Origin: Microbispora sp. NBC_01189
Lineage (GTDB): Bacteria; Actinomycetota; Actinomycetes; Streptosporangiales; Streptosporangiaceae
DNA: 64,000 bases
Direction: 5' to 3'
NCBI RefSeq assembly: GCF_036010665.1
Contig: NZ_CP108581.1
Span: 6,505,501 to 6,569,500, forward strand
In this document: positions 27,202 through 36,256 of the stretch, piece by piece
How the letters are laid out: each line of letters begins with the position of its first letter
Numbering within the stretch: the first letter of the stretch is position 1
Notes under the pieces: model-generated
Database searches by the model: none
What the model was told of the DNA's origin: nothing
The model's input: only the letters and a program-made list of their open reading frames with translations
Made by a program: the position numbers and the translations under genes

Positions 27202-27409
27202 GTTAGGAGAATCTCCATCGAAAATCGCCCCAAAACCCGACAGATCGGGCGGCGGCTTTGCGCAGGTGACCTGATGGGCAACCCGGCGTACACGGACGAG
27301 GGCGGACGGAAAGCCGGGCCAAAGAAACGCCGGGAGGAGGCATCGCGGCCGGGCGGACCCGTTGCCCGCCGTTGGCGCTTCCGGCCGCCGGTAAAGCTCT
27401 GCCGAAGGA
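27202..27409 (-). promoter_or_regulatory. upstream region of the hopanoid operon
   Basis: This gap of 208 bp must contain the promoter and leader of hpnC and the 3-prime end region of the deacetylase gene, which runs in the same direction. Visible features are the palindrome GGAGAATCTCC at 27206-27216, 5 bp before the hpnC ATG, and a run of cytosines and adenines at 27221-27239. No convincing -35/-10 pair was identified by eye, so the exact promoter position is not claimed. Confidence 0.4.
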
Positions 27410-28129
27410 TCACACAAGGTGGCAGCCGAGCGGCCCGATCCGCAGTCCGGCGGCGCGGCAGCGGCCGGCCACCTCGGGCAGCGCGCCGAGCGCCGAGCGC
27501 CACGACCCGGGGGCGGAGGCGTGGTCGCAGTCGTGCAGCAGCAGCGTGGCGCCGCCCCGCAGGCCGGGCGCCAGGGTCCGCAGCACCGACTCCGGCGTGG
27601 CCCGCCGCGTCCAGTCCTCGCCCCACGCCGTCCACAGCACCGGGCGCAGGCCGTGCCGCCACGCCGCCAGCAGCGCCTCGGCACTGAGCACGCCGTACGG
27701 CGGGCGGTACCAGGCGGGCCGCGCGCCGGTGACCTCGGCGACGAGGCGCGCGGCGCGGCCCATCTCCGCCGCGACCCGGCCCGGCCGGGCGACCAGAGCG
27801 TTCACGTGATGCCAGCCGTGCACGGCCACCTCGTGCCCGGCCCGCGCGACGCTCCGCCCGAGGCCGGGATGACGGTCGAGCATCTCGCCCAGCATGAAGA
27901 ACGTCGCCCGGCAGCCCAGCCGGGCGAGTTCGTCGAGGAACAGTGGGGTCGACCGGGGATCGGGCCCGTCGTCGAAGGTCAGCGCGACGTGCCCGGGACG
28001 TCCCTCGCCCGCGAGGGCGGGCAGCAGGCGGCGGACGGCGGGCAGCCAGGTCGCGCCCGGCGCGACATGCGCCGCGACGGGCAGCAGCGCCGCCCCGGCG
28101 ACGGCCACGCGACGTCTCATCGGGTCCAT
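27410..28129 (-). CDS. polysaccharide deacetylase (NodB domain), secreted or anchored
   Basis: The 239-residue product has a basic start (DPMRRR) and a hydrophobic segment, consistent with a signal peptide or anchor, then a complete NodB domain. Motif 1 is TFDDGPDP with catalytic and metal aspartates, motif 2 HGWHH with the metal histidines, motif 3 RPPYG, motif 5 LLHDCDH. It removes N- or O-acetyl groups from a cell-surface glycan. ATG 28129 follows AGGGCGATA; ATG 28120 is an alternative. It is divergent from a glycosyltransferase gene, suggesting a joint envelope role, and lies upstream of the hopanoid operon on the same strand. Confidence 0.9.
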   Translation of the reverse strand: MDPMRRRVAVAGAALLPVAAHVAPGATWLPAVRRLLPALAGEGRPGHVALTFDDGPDPRSTPLFLDELARLGCRATFFMLGEMLDRHPGLGRSVARAGHEVAVHGWHHVNALVARPGRVAAEMGRAARLVAEVTGARPAWYRPPYGVLSAEALLAAWRHGLRPVLWTAWGEDWTRRATPESVLRTLAPGLRGGATLLLHDCDHASAPGSWRSALGALPEVAGRCRAAGLRIGPLGCHLV

Positions 28130-28244
28130 TATCGCCCTGCTTGTATCTGTATATGCCTCGGTGTCCGGAGTCGCCGGGCCGGGAACGAGAGCAGGGGACG
28201 GCATCCGGCGCCTCGCCGCGTCGTCCACTCCCTGGGAGGGGCCC

Positions 28245-29531
28245 ATGACACCGCCGGCGGCGAAGGTGCTGATCGTCAGCGCGTCGATGGGGGCCGGTCA
28301 CGACGGCGTGGCCGCCGAACTGGCCCGCCGTCTCGCCGCCACGGGCGTCCGGGTGGCGGTCGTGGACGTGCTCGCCCTGCTGCCGCTGCGGCTGGGCTCG
28401 GCCCTGCGCTGGTGGTACCGCACCGTGATGCTCCGGGCTCCGTGGCTGTACGCCCTCGTCTACCGGATCTTCTTCGCGTCGCGGCGGGCCCCCTCCGGGC
28501 GGGCTCGCGGGATCTCGCCGCTGACGGTCGTGGCGGCGGCCGGTCTGAACAGGGTGGTGCGCCGCCTGCGGCCCTCGCTGCTGGTGCCGGTCTTCCACGT
28601 CGCCGCCCAGGCCGCCGGGCACCTGCGGTCCCGGGGGCGGCTGGCGGTCCCCAGCGTGGTCGTGCTGACCGACTTCGCCGCGCACCGCCTCTGGCTGCAC
28701 GGGGGCAACGACCGGTACCTGTGCCCCGACGCGGCCACCGCCCTCGCCGTGACGGCCGCCACCGGCCGCCCGGCCTTCCGGTACGCCCCGATCGTGCGGC
28801 CCGGGTTCGCCGCCCAGGGGGCGCCGGAAGGGGCGCCGGGGGAAGCGGTCCACGCCCGGCTGGGGCTGCCCGACGGCGACCGGATCGTGCTGGTCGGCGC
28901 GGGCGCGTGGGGAGTCGGCCGGGTCGTGCGGACGGCCCGCGCCCTGTGCCGCTCCGGATATGGGGGCCGCTCCGGATATGGGGGCCGCCCCGGACCCGGA
29001 GACGGGCCGGAGAGCGAGCCGGGGACCGGGCGGTATGTGCCCGTCGTGCTGTGCGGGCGGAGCGAGCGGCTGCGCCGCCGCCTCTCGCGCCTGTTCGCCG
29101 GGTCGCCGCGGCCGGCGGGCCTCGCCCTCGGCTGGCGCGACGACCTGCCCGGCCTGCTCGCCGGGGCCTATGCGCTGGTGGACAACGCCGCCGGGCTGAC
29201 CTGCCGGGAGGCGTTCGCCGCCGGGGTGCCCGTCGTGACCTGCCTGCCGATCCCCGGCCACGGCCGGGACGGGGTGCTCGCGATGGCCCGGGCCGGGGTG
29301 AGTGTCCACGTCCGCCGGCCCGCCGGGCTGCTCCGGGAGCTCGACCGGCTCGCCCCCGGCTCGCCCGCCCGCGCCGCGCTGACCACCCGCGCGGCGGCGC
29401 TGTTCGCCGCGGAACCGGCGGAGGCCCTGCTGCTCCGCTTCGCGCGGCCGGACGGCGCGGCCGTCACGGTGTCCCGACTCTCTCCCGCAGCGGCGCGTGC
29501 CGCGACAGCAGCACGCTGCCGTACAGGATGA
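28245..29531 (+). CDS. MGDG-synthase-like glycosyltransferase
   Basis: This 428-residue GT-B protein has the N-terminal MGDG synthase domain signature VLIVSASMGAGHDGVAAELA and TDFAAHRLW. The donor-binding part has AGLTCREAFAAGVPVVTC, comparable to family GT28. Such enzymes transfer a sugar to a lipid acceptor at the membrane; the acceptor could be diacylglycerol or another lipid, and a hopanoid is conceivable given the neighbouring operon but unproven. A loop contains an 18-bp tandem duplication (28949-28994, encoding RSGYGGRSGYGG). GGGAGG precedes ATG 28245. Its 3-prime end overlaps the convergent transporter gene by 68 bp. Confidence 0.85.
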   Translation: MTPPAAKVLIVSASMGAGHDGVAAELARRLAATGVRVAVVDVLALLPLRLGSALRWWYRTVMLRAPWLYALVYRIFFASRRAPSGRARGISPLTVVAAAGLNRVVRRLRPSLLVPVFHVAAQAAGHLRSRGRLAVPSVVVLTDFAAHRLWLHGGNDRYLCPDAATALAVTAATGRPAFRYAPIVRPGFAAQGAPEGAPGEAVHARLGLPDGDRIVLVGAGAWGVGRVVRTARALCRSGYGGRSGYGGRPGPGDGPESEPGTGRYVPVVLCGRSERLRRRLSRLFAGSPRPAGLALGWRDDLPGLLAGAYALVDNAAGLTCREAFAAGVPVVTCLPIPGHGRDGVLAMARAGVSVHVRRPAGLLRELDRLAPGSPARAALTTRAAALFAAEPAEALLLRFARPDGAAVTVSRLSPAAARAATAARCRTG

Positions 29532-30318
29532 GGGCCATGCCCGTCAGCTCGGGCAGCACCCACGGGCCGGTGCGGATGCCCTCGCCGAAGAGGGCCACGC
29601 CGTACACCGTGCTGGCGACGGGGTCGGTCACGGTCAGCGCCGGCTGCACGGCGACGAGGGGCCCGCTGTGCAGGGCGTTCTGCAGCAGGAACAGACTGCA
29701 CAGTCCGGCGGCCACCATGGCGTACAGCGACCAGGCGCCGGACAGGGCCCGCAGCCCGTCGGGCAGCACCTCGACGGTGCGTTTCATCAGCACGGCGGTG
29801 TAGGCGAACCCGAGCCCGGCGGAGACCCCGAGCAGCACGGCGCGGGTGGCGCCGCCGGAGGCGATCGCGACCGCCACGCAGCCGGCCACGAGCCCGGCGG
29901 TCACGCCCGCCGAGATCGTCCAGCCCAGCACGCCCGGCAGGCGGTCGCCCGGAGTGGGGGAGGCCGCCCCGAGGAACCCGGCCAGCCCCGCCGTCAGCGC
30001 CGCGACGGCCAGCCACGTCATCGGCGAGACGCGGATCCGGAACATCCAGCCCGCCACCAGCATCGTGATCGGCAGCTCCGCGACGAGCAGGGGCTGCACG
30101 AGGGCGAGGCCGCCGGACGAGAGCGCGGCGGCCTGCAGCAGGAACCCGGCGATCAGCGCCCCGATGCCGCCCAGCCAGGCGGAACTGCGCAGCAGGTGCA
30201 GGATCAGCCCCAGCCGGAACGCCTCGCCGGGGGGCATGCCGCGGGCGGCCCGGCGCTGCAGCACCGACGCGACGGCGTTGGCCGCCGCGGCGAGCACCGC
30301 CAGGACAACAGCGATCAT
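29464..30318 (-). CDS. DMT-superfamily (EamA-like) transporter
   Basis: The 284-residue product has about nine or ten hydrophobic helices in two homologous halves. The start (VVLAVLAAAANAVASVLQRR) and the segment QPLLVAELPITMLVAGW are characteristic of drug/metabolite transporter proteins. It is an inner-membrane exporter or importer of unknown small molecules. It converges on the glycosyltransferase gene with a 68-bp overlap of coding ends, meaning the last 22 codons of each are antisense to the other. Confidence 0.85.
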   Translation of the reverse strand: MIAVVLAVLAAAANAVASVLQRRAARGMPPGEAFRLGLILHLLRSSAWLGGIGALIAGFLLQAAALSSGGLALVQPLLVAELPITMLVAGWMFRIRVSPMTWLAVAALTAGLAGFLGAASPTPGDRLPGVLGWTISAGVTAGLVAGCVAVAIASGGATRAVLLGVSAGLGFAYTAVLMKRTVEVLPDGLRALSGAWSLYAMVAAGLCSLFLLQNALHSGPLVAVQPALTVTDPVASTVYGVALFGEGIRTGPWVLPELTGMALILYGSVLLSRHAPLRERVGTP

Positions 30319-30530
30319 GGCCCCCCTCCCCGTCTCCGCACCCTCGGCCGGACCTCACCGGTACCCTCCCCGGCCGTATCTGCCGCTATCTCCCTACGAA
30401 TACCCTGAAGGCAATTTATCGCCTAAATAACAAACAATCGGCGAGATATTACGGAATATGGAGAATGTGTGGATTTATACGGGTATGGCCGTCCGCGCAA
30501 ACGCAACCAGCAGGAAAGGCGGGACCAGTC

Positions 30531-30998
30531 ATGGTTGGACCTACCGGCATCGAGCGTCACCCCGACATCGCCGAACTGCGCCAGACCTACGACCGGGCGG
30601 GTTCGACGGCTCCCGCTCAGGTACTGGAAGGGCTGTCCTTCCTGGCGGGTCTCTACCTGGCCCTCTCGCCCTGGATCGTCGGGTTCTTTCGCTTCCCCGG
30701 GCTGACCATCAGCAATCTGATCACCGGCCTCGTGGTCAGTGCCCTGGCACTCGGGCTCGCGTCCGCCTTCGGACGCACCTACGGCATGGGGTGGCTGATC
30801 CCGCTACTCGGCGTGTGGGCGCTGGTCTCGCCCTGGGTGGTGCGCGGGGGAGGCGAGGCCACCACCGGCACCATCTGGAACAACGTCGTGACCGGCATCG
30901 TGATCTTCGCGCTCGGCGCCGCCGCGCTGGGCATGGCGCAGGTGTACCGCCGGCACGAGCGGGGCGAGCGGAGCGGGCACCGGCTCGGCAACTGGTGA
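30531..30998 (+). CDS. SPW-repeat membrane protein
   Basis: This 155-residue protein has four membrane helices in two SPW repeats: LALSPWIVGFF in the first and ALVSPWVVRGG in the second. A soluble N-terminus reads HPDIAELRQTYDRA. SPW proteins are membrane proteins of unknown role in actinobacteria. ATG 30531 follows AGGAAAGGCGGG. The upstream stretch (30400-30490) is unusually AT-rich and contains GGGTAT at 30481, resembling a SigB-type -10, though without a matching -35. A paralogue lies at 57812. Its 3-prime half overlaps an antisense extension of the LysR gene. Confidence 0.88.
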   Translation: MVGPTGIERHPDIAELRQTYDRAGSTAPAQVLEGLSFLAGLYLALSPWIVGFFRFPGLTISNLITGLVVSALALGLASAFGRTYGMGWLIPLLGVWALVSPWVVRGGGEATTGTIWNNVVTGIVIFALGAAALGMAQVYRRHERGERSGHRLGNW

Positions 30999-31961
30999 CC
31001 GGCCGTCCGGCGGCCCGCCGCTCCGCGCGGCGGGCCGCTCGGGCGTGCCCTGGCGGAGCGTCACGCTGAGGCGGGCCGAGGCGTCCCTGAGATAGCCGAC
31101 GAAGGCGCGCAGGGCGGGATTGGGATTGGTCGGCCGGATCGCGGCGCCGACCCGGCGGTAGAGCCGGTGGCCCTCCACCTGGCACACCTGGACGCCCGCC
31201 GCGCCCTGCACGCCGAGGCTCGGCACCAGGGCCACTCCCAGCCCGGCCCGCACCAGGCCGAGCGTCACCTCGTAGTGGTCGCTGCGGCAGCGGATCGCGG
31301 GGGTGAAGCCCTCCAGCGCGCTGGCCCGCTCCAGCACCGACACCGGGGTGTCGGTACCGAAGGTGGTGATCCACGGATCGCCGGCGAGGTCGGCCAGCCG
31401 CACGCGGGGCCGGTGCCCGGCGGGGTGGCCGAGCGGCATGACCAGGAGCTGCGGCTCGTCGAAGAGGTGGACGACCTCCACGCCCTTCGGCGCCTTCCAC
31501 GGGTCGAGCGCGTGCTCGAACACGACCAGCACGTCCAGCTCACCTCGCTCCACGTCGGTCAGCAGCTCGTGCGGCTGCCCGAGCACGAGGTCGAGATCGA
31601 CGCCGGGGTGGCGGGCCGTGAACGACGACAGCGCCATCGGCAGCAGCCGGTAGCCCGCCGAGGCGAAGAACCCGATCCGGAGCTGCCCGGCGTCCGCCCG
31701 CGCCTGCGCGAGCAGGTCCTTCTCGGCGGACTCGATGAGATCGAGCACCTCCTGGGCCCGCCCTGCCAGGCGGCGGCCCGCGGCGGTCAGCCGCAGGCTG
31801 TGCGCGGCCCGCTCCACCAGCCCGACCCCCGCCTCCTCCTCCAGCCGGGCGAGCTGGTGCGAGACGGCGGACGGCGACAGGCGCAGGGCCTTGGCGGCTC
31901 CGGCGATGCTCCCGGTCCTGAAGACCTCCAGGAGCACCCTGAGGCGGTGGCTGCTGAGCAT
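30804..31961 (-). CDS. LysR-family transcriptional regulator with run-on C-terminus
   Basis: The N-terminal helix-turn-helix is at about residues 3-60 (SIAGAAKALRLSPSAVSHQL) and the periplasmic-binding-like effector domain at about 90-300. Normal LysR proteins end near residue 300, around ASARLSVTLRQG. Here the frame continues another 80 low-complexity residues and runs 195 bp into the antisense of the SPW gene. Loss of the original stop, by mutation or sequence error, is the simplest explanation. It lies 53 bp downstream of the beta-lactamase-fold gene on the same strand and may regulate that operon. Confidence 0.85.
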   Translation of the reverse strand: MLSSHRLRVLLEVFRTGSIAGAAKALRLSPSAVSHQLARLEEEAGVGLVERAAHSLRLTAAGRRLAGRAQEVLDLIESAEKDLLAQARADAGQLRIGFFASAGYRLLPMALSSFTARHPGVDLDLVLGQPHELLTDVERGELDVLVVFEHALDPWKAPKGVEVVHLFDEPQLLVMPLGHPAGHRPRVRLADLAGDPWITTFGTDTPVSVLERASALEGFTPAIRCRSDHYEVTLGLVRAGLGVALVPSLGVQGAAGVQVCQVEGHRLYRRVGAAIRPTNPNPALRAFVGYLRDASARLSVTLRQGTPERPAARSGGPPDGRSPVAEPVPAPLAPLVPAVHLRHAQRGGAEREDHDAGHDVVPDGAGGGLASPAHHPGRDQRPHAE

Positions 31962-32014
31962 GTCCCCAGTATCGGGCCGCGTCCGCGCTGGTCACGCCCG
32001 AGCGGCAGCGCCCG

Positions 32015-32887
32015 TCAGGTGATGGCCACGGCGGCGGCGACGGTGGCGGCCACGGCGAGGCCGGCCTGCCGCACGGCCCGCACGAGGGCCTGCTCGGAGC
32101 CTTCCGGCCCGTGCGCGAGCACCGCGTAGCCCTCCCACCGGGCCGCCGCGATCACGCCGACGTCGGCCCGCGTCCCGGCGTCCGTGCCGGTCTTGTTCGC
32201 CACCCACACCCCGGCGGCGTACGGCAGCACGCGCGGCGGCTCGCGGTCCTCCGGCTCGTGCGGCAGCAGCGCCGGGACCAGGCCCCGGTCGGTGTTGCAG
32301 GCCATCCAGCCGAGCAGCAGCCGCTGCCACGGCTCCCGGCCGTGCGCCACGGACCGCATGAGGCCGGCGAGCTCGCGGGCCGTCCCGGTGGCGAACGCGG
32401 GCGGGTGCGCGGGCAGCCGCGGTTCCCGGATCCTGTCGTGGACGCGGGTCCCGGTCAGCCCGAGCGCGGCGGCCGCGGCGTCCACCCGGGGGAGCCCGAG
32501 CCGCCGCAGCAGCGCGTTCGTCGCCGTGTTGTCGCTGACGGACGCGGTCAGCACGGCGAGGTCGCCGATGCTCCAGCGGCGGGCCGACAGCTCGGTGAGC
32601 AGGCCAGAACCCCCCGCGTAGTCCTCGTCGAGCAGCCCGACCGGCTCGGCCGGGTCGACCGCGCCGGCCGCGACGTCCCGCGCGAGCGCGGCGAGCAGCA
32701 GCACCTTGCCCGTGCTGGCGAGCGGCAGCACCACGTCCTCGTTCACCCCGAGCAGGCCGGGCACGCACACGGCCAGCGTCCCGGGGCAGGCCGCCGCCAC
32801 CCCGGCCAGCCGCTCCCGCACCTCGCCCGGCATGTCACCGGGCATGTCACCGGGCATGTCACCGGGCACGGGCGTCTCCCCGCTCAC
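32015..32887 (-). CDS. class A beta-lactamase-fold serine hydrolase, no signal peptide
   Basis: This 290-residue protein has the full class A set: STGK at 58-61 (nucleophile and general base lysine), SDN at 118-120, an omega-loop-like REPRLP and KTGT near 230. It lacks a signal peptide, so it probably acts in the cytosol, on imported D-amino-acid peptides or beta-lactam-like compounds. It is the fifth gene of an operon with an amino-acid importer and a D-aminoacylase, overlapping the latter by GTGA. The N-terminus consists of a 12-bp repeat array (32831-32866) encoding GDMPGDMPGDMP. Confidence 0.85.
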   Translation of the reverse strand: MSGETPVPGDMPGDMPGDMPGEVRERLAGVAAACPGTLAVCVPGLLGVNEDVVLPLASTGKVLLLAALARDVAAGAVDPAEPVGLLDEDYAGGSGLLTELSARRWSIGDLAVLTASVSDNTATNALLRRLGLPRVDAAAAALGLTGTRVHDRIREPRLPAHPPAFATGTARELAGLMRSVAHGREPWQRLLLGWMACNTDRGLVPALLPHEPEDREPPRVLPYAAGVWVANKTGTDAGTRADVGVIAAARWEGYAVLAHGPEGSEQALVRAVRQAGLAVAATVAAAVAIT

Positions 32888-34563
32888 AGGGCCAGCACCC
32901 GTCCCGGGCGGGCGCCCGTCTCCTCTCCGTCGCGCACGACGACCGCTCCGCCGACCACCACCGCGCCGACGCCCGCGGGCGGCAGCAGCGGCTCGGTGAA
33001 GGTGGCCAGGTCGGCCACCGCCGCCGGGTCGAACACCACCAGGTCGGCGTGCGCGCCGTCGCGGATCACGCCCCGCCCGGTCAGCCCGAAGCGCGCCGCC
33101 GCCATCCCGGTCATCTTGTGCACCGCCTCCTCCAGGCCGAGCAGCCCGAGCTCGCGTACGTACCGGCCGAGCACCCGGGGGAAGGTCCCGGCCCAGCGCG
33201 GGTGCGGGCGCCCGCCGGGCTTCGGCACGCCGTCGGAGCCGATCATCGCGTACGGCGCGGCCAGCACCCGGCGCACGTCATCCTCGATCATGGAATGGCT
33301 GATGATCGTCACCTCGCCGTCCTCGGCGACCAGCAGGTCGGCGGCCACGTCGAGCGGGTCGGCGCCCGCGGCGGCGGCGAGGTCGGCGATCGTCGCGCCC
33401 TCGGCCCGCGGATGACGGGGCGCGCAGGCCACCGAGATCCGGTCCCAGCCGCCGTTGCCGACCGTGTTCTCCCAGCCGGGCACGCCCTCGGCGATGGCCC
33501 GGCGCATCCGGTCGCGCTGGGCGGGGTCGCCGAGCCGCGCGGTCAGGGCGCGCAGCCCGCCGTCGTTCGCCCACGGCGGCAGCATCGCGGCCAGCGCCGT
33601 GCTGCCCGCCGTGTAGGGGTAGACGTCGCAGGTGACGTCCATGCCGCCCGCGCGCAGCTCCGCGAGTCGCGGCAGCGTGCGCTCGGTGCGGCCCCAGGCG
33701 TACCGCCCGGCCGTCTTGTGGTGCGACACGTGCAGCGCCGCGCCGCTGCGCCGGGAGATCTCGATCGCCTCCTCCAGCGCCTCCTCCACCCGCGACATCT
33801 CGTCGCGCAGGTGCGTCACGTACGGCTTGCCGTGCCGGGCGGCCACCTCCGCCAGCGCCACCACCTCGGCGGTGCCGGCGTACGAGCCGGGGGTGTAGAT
33901 GAGGCCGGTGGACAGGCCGGCGGCGCCCTGCGCCAGGGACGCGTCGAGCAGCGCGCACATCGCGCGCAGCTCGGCGGGCCGGGCGGGCCGGTCCACCGGG
34001 CCGAGCACGCCCGCCCGGAGGGTGCCGTGGCCGACGAGCGAGGCCAGGTGGTTGGCCCGGGGCACTCCGGCGTGCGCGGTGGCGAACCCCGCGAAGTCGG
34101 CGTACGCGCCGACGTCGCCGCCGAAGGCGATCCGGGTCTCGGCCCGCATCGCGGGCAGCCGCTCCGGCAGAGCCGGGAAGAGGCTCGACCCGCAGTTGCC
34201 GCAGATCTCGGTGGTGACCCCCTGCAGCACCGAGGCCCGCACCAGCTCGCGCCCGGAAGCACTGCCGGAAGCACTGCCGGACCTGCCGTCGCCGGGCGGG
34301 CCGAGCAGGGCGACGCCGTCGGAGTGCGTGTGGACGTCGACGAAGCCGGGGGAGACGACCCGCCCGCGGGCGTCGAGCACCTCGGCGGCGCCGGCCCCAG
34401 AGCCCGGCGCAGAGCCCGGCGATGAGCCCGACGATGAGCCGGGGGGCAGCACGGTCAGCCGCCCGCCGGAGACCCCGACGTCGGCGGGCCGGGCCGGGCG
34501 GCCGGTGCCGTCGACCACCAGCCCGCCCCGGACGAGGAGATCGAAGCGAGGCGTCCCCGTCAC
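32884..34563 (-). CDS. N-acyl-D-amino-acid deacylase (D-aminoacylase), amidohydrolase
   Basis: This 559-residue amidohydrolase has the metal motif DVHTHSDG (H78, H80), GNCGSSLFP typical of D-aminoacylases, [15 protein letters not shown] and [15 protein letters not shown] with the catalytic aspartate. It hydrolyses N-acyl-D-amino acids to D-amino acid and carboxylate. Start GTG 34563 overlaps the ATPase stop (GTGA). Two loops carry tandem duplications: GGAAGCACTGCC twice at 34255-34278 (encoding GSAS repeats) and a Ser/Gly stretch near 34395-34440. It couples uptake by the upstream ABC transporter to deacylation. Confidence 0.92.
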   Translation of the reverse strand: MTGTPRFDLLVRGGLVVDGTGRPARPADVGVSGGRLTVLPPGSSSGSSPGSAPGSGAGAAEVLDARGRVVSPGFVDVHTHSDGVALLGPPGDGRSGSASGSASGRELVRASVLQGVTTEICGNCGSSLFPALPERLPAMRAETRIAFGGDVGAYADFAGFATAHAGVPRANHLASLVGHGTLRAGVLGPVDRPARPAELRAMCALLDASLAQGAAGLSTGLIYTPGSYAGTAEVVALAEVAARHGKPYVTHLRDEMSRVEEALEEAIEISRRSGAALHVSHHKTAGRYAWGRTERTLPRLAELRAGGMDVTCDVYPYTAGSTALAAMLPPWANDGGLRALTARLGDPAQRDRMRRAIAEGVPGWENTVGNGGWDRISVACAPRHPRAEGATIADLAAAAGADPLDVAADLLVAEDGEVTIISHSMIEDDVRRVLAAPYAMIGSDGVPKPGGRPHPRWAGTFPRVLGRYVRELGLLGLEEAVHKMTGMAAARFGLTGRGVIRDGAHADLVVFDPAAVADLATFTEPLLPPAGVGAVVVGGAVVVRDGEETGARPGRVLAL

Positions 34564-35348
34564 AGGACCTGTCCCAGGAAGGCGCGCAGCCGGTCGTGCC
34601 GGGGCGCCGCGAGCACCTCGCGGGGGTCACCCCGCTCCACGATGACGCCGTCGTCCATGAAGACGAGCTGGTCGCCGACCTCGCGGGCGAAGCTCATCTC
34701 GTGGGTGACGACCATCATCGTCATGCCGCTGGCCGCGAGGTCCCGCATGACGGCGAGCACCTCCTGCACGAGCTCGGGGTCGAGCGCGCTGGTCGGCTCG
34801 TCGAACAGCATCAGGCTGGGCCGCATGGCCAGGCTGCGGGCGATCGCCACGCGCTGCTGCTGGCCCCCCGACAGCTGCGCGGGGTAGTGGTGCGCGCGGT
34901 CGGCCAGGCCGACCCGCTCCAGCAGTTCCGCCGCCTGCCGCCGGGCCCGCGCGGCGGGCGTGCGGAGCACGGTGACCGGCCCCTCCATGACGTTCTCGAT
35001 CGCGGTGCGGTGCGGGAACAGATGGAACCGCTGGAACACCATGCCGATGCCGCGCTGCTGGCGGGACAGCTCGGCCGGGCGCAGCGCGTGCAGCCGCCCG
35101 CCGCGCTCGGCGTAGCCCATCAGCTCGCCGTTCACCCAGATGCGGCCGGAGTCGATCGTCTCCAGGCGGTTGACGCAGCGCAGCAGCGTCGACTTGCCCG
35201 ACCCGGACGGCCCGACGACGCACACCACCGAGCCGGCGGGGACGTCGAGGTCGATGCCTTTGAGCACCTCCAGCGGGCCGAACCGCTTGCGTACGGCGCG
35301 GATCCGCACCATCGGCTGGGGCTGAGCGTCGGCGTCGGGGGCGCTCAC
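34560..35348 (-). CDS. polar amino-acid ABC transporter, ATP-binding protein
   Basis: The 262-residue ATPase has Walker [10 protein letters not shown], signature LSGGQQQR, Walker B LMLFDEPT and switch histidine in VVTHEMSF. The length and [16 protein letters not shown] segments are typical of the polar amino-acid (HisP/GlnQ) subfamily. It energises import with the permease encoded immediately upstream. GTG 35348 overlaps the permease TGA (GTGA), and its own TGA overlaps the deacylase GTG. Confidence 0.95.
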   Translation of the reverse strand: MSAPDADAQPQPMVRIRAVRKRFGPLEVLKGIDLDVPAGSVVCVVGPSGSGKSTLLRCVNRLETIDSGRIWVNGELMGYAERGGRLHALRPAELSRQQRGIGMVFQRFHLFPHRTAIENVMEGPVTVLRTPAARARRQAAELLERVGLADRAHHYPAQLSGGQQQRVAIARSLAMRPSLMLFDEPTSALDPELVQEVLAVMRDLAASGMTMMVVTHEMSFAREVGDQLVFMDDGVIVERGDPREVLAAPRHDRLRAFLGQVL

Positions 35349-36256
35349 GAGGGCTCCTTGGGCGTCAGGGGCCGCAGGTTGCGGCGTACGCGGGAGGACA
35401 GCCGCACGTGGCCGCGCTCGAACCGCTTCTCGACGAAGTGCTGGCCGACGCTCGCGATCGTGGTGAGCACGACGTACCAGATCGACGCGACGACGAGCAT
35501 CGCGATGACCTCGAAGTTGCCGAGGTAGATGCGCTGCGCCACGGTGAGCAGCTCGGCCCCGGCGATGACCGAGACCATCGACGTGGTCTTCAGCATGGAG
35601 ATGAACTGGTTGCCGGTCGGCGGGATGATCACCCGCATGGCCTGTGGCAGCACGACCCGGCGCAGCACCTGCCGGTGCGACATGCCGAGCGACTCGGCGG
35701 CCTCCCGCTGGCCGGGGTCCACCGAGCGGATGCCGGCGCGGACGATCTCCGCCATGTACGCGCCCTCGTTGATCGCCAGGCCGAGCAGCGCCGCGGTGAA
35801 CGGCGTGATGATCTCGTTCGCCGACCATTCGACCAGCTTGGGCCCGCCGAACGGGACGCCGATCGCGAAGGTGGGGAAGACCAGCCCGATGTTGAACCAG
35901 AAGATCAGCTGCACCAGCAGCGGCGTGCCGCGGAAGAACCACGTGTAGAGCGCGGAGGTGCCGCGCAGCACGGGGTTGTCCGACAGCTGCATGACGGCGG
36001 CGAGCACGCCCAGCACGAGGCCGATGGCCATGGACAGCACGGTGAGCTGGATGGTCACCCACAGGCCGCCGAGGATCCTGCCGTCGGCCAGGTAGGCGAC
36101 GATGACGTCCCAGTGCAGGTTCTCGTTGACGACGACCGTGTAGGCCAGCCACACGAGGAAGAGCAGGGCGGCCGCCGCGCCGAGCCACCGGCCGGGCCGC
36201 GCGGGGCGCACGGCGTCGATCGGCAGTTCGGCGGCGGGGGCCTTCTCCTGGGTCAC
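35345..36256 (-). CDS. polar amino-acid ABC transporter, permease
   Basis: This 303-residue HisM-type permease has five or more membrane helices and the cytoplasmic EAA loop [20 protein letters not shown], which contacts the ATPase. Additional HisM-family segments are [14 protein letters not shown] and [15 protein letters not shown]. Being the only permease gene, it probably works as a homodimer. GTG 36256 overlaps the stop of the binding protein gene. Substrate is inferred from the downstream D-aminoacylase, not visible in the permease. Confidence 0.95.
   Translation of the reverse strand: MTQEKAPAAELPIDAVRPARPGRWLGAAAALLFLVWLAYTVVVNENLHWDVIVAYLADGRILGGLWVTIQLTVLSMAIGLVLGVLAAVMQLSDNPVLRGTSALYTWFFRGTPLLVQLIFWFNIGLVFPTFAIGVPFGGPKLVEWSANEIITPFTAALLGLAINEGAYMAEIVRAGIRSVDPGQREAAESLGMSHRQVLRRVVLPQAMRVIIPPTGNQFISMLKTTSMVSVIAGAELLTVAQRIYLGNFEVIAMLVVASIWYVVLTTIASVGQHFVEKRFERGHVRLSSRVRRNLRPLTPKEPS

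Noticed and set aside
30481..30486. GGGTAT before the SPW gene, and GGGTAA at 63229 before the hemerythrin gene, as SigB-type promoters
   Set aside because: No GTTT-like -35 at 14-16 bp was present for either, so only the -10 resemblance remains.
32015..32887. Antibiotic-resistance beta-lactamase
   Set aside because: The class A residues are present but there is no signal peptide and the gene is locked into an amino-acid import/deacylation operon, so a metabolic hydrolase is more likely.
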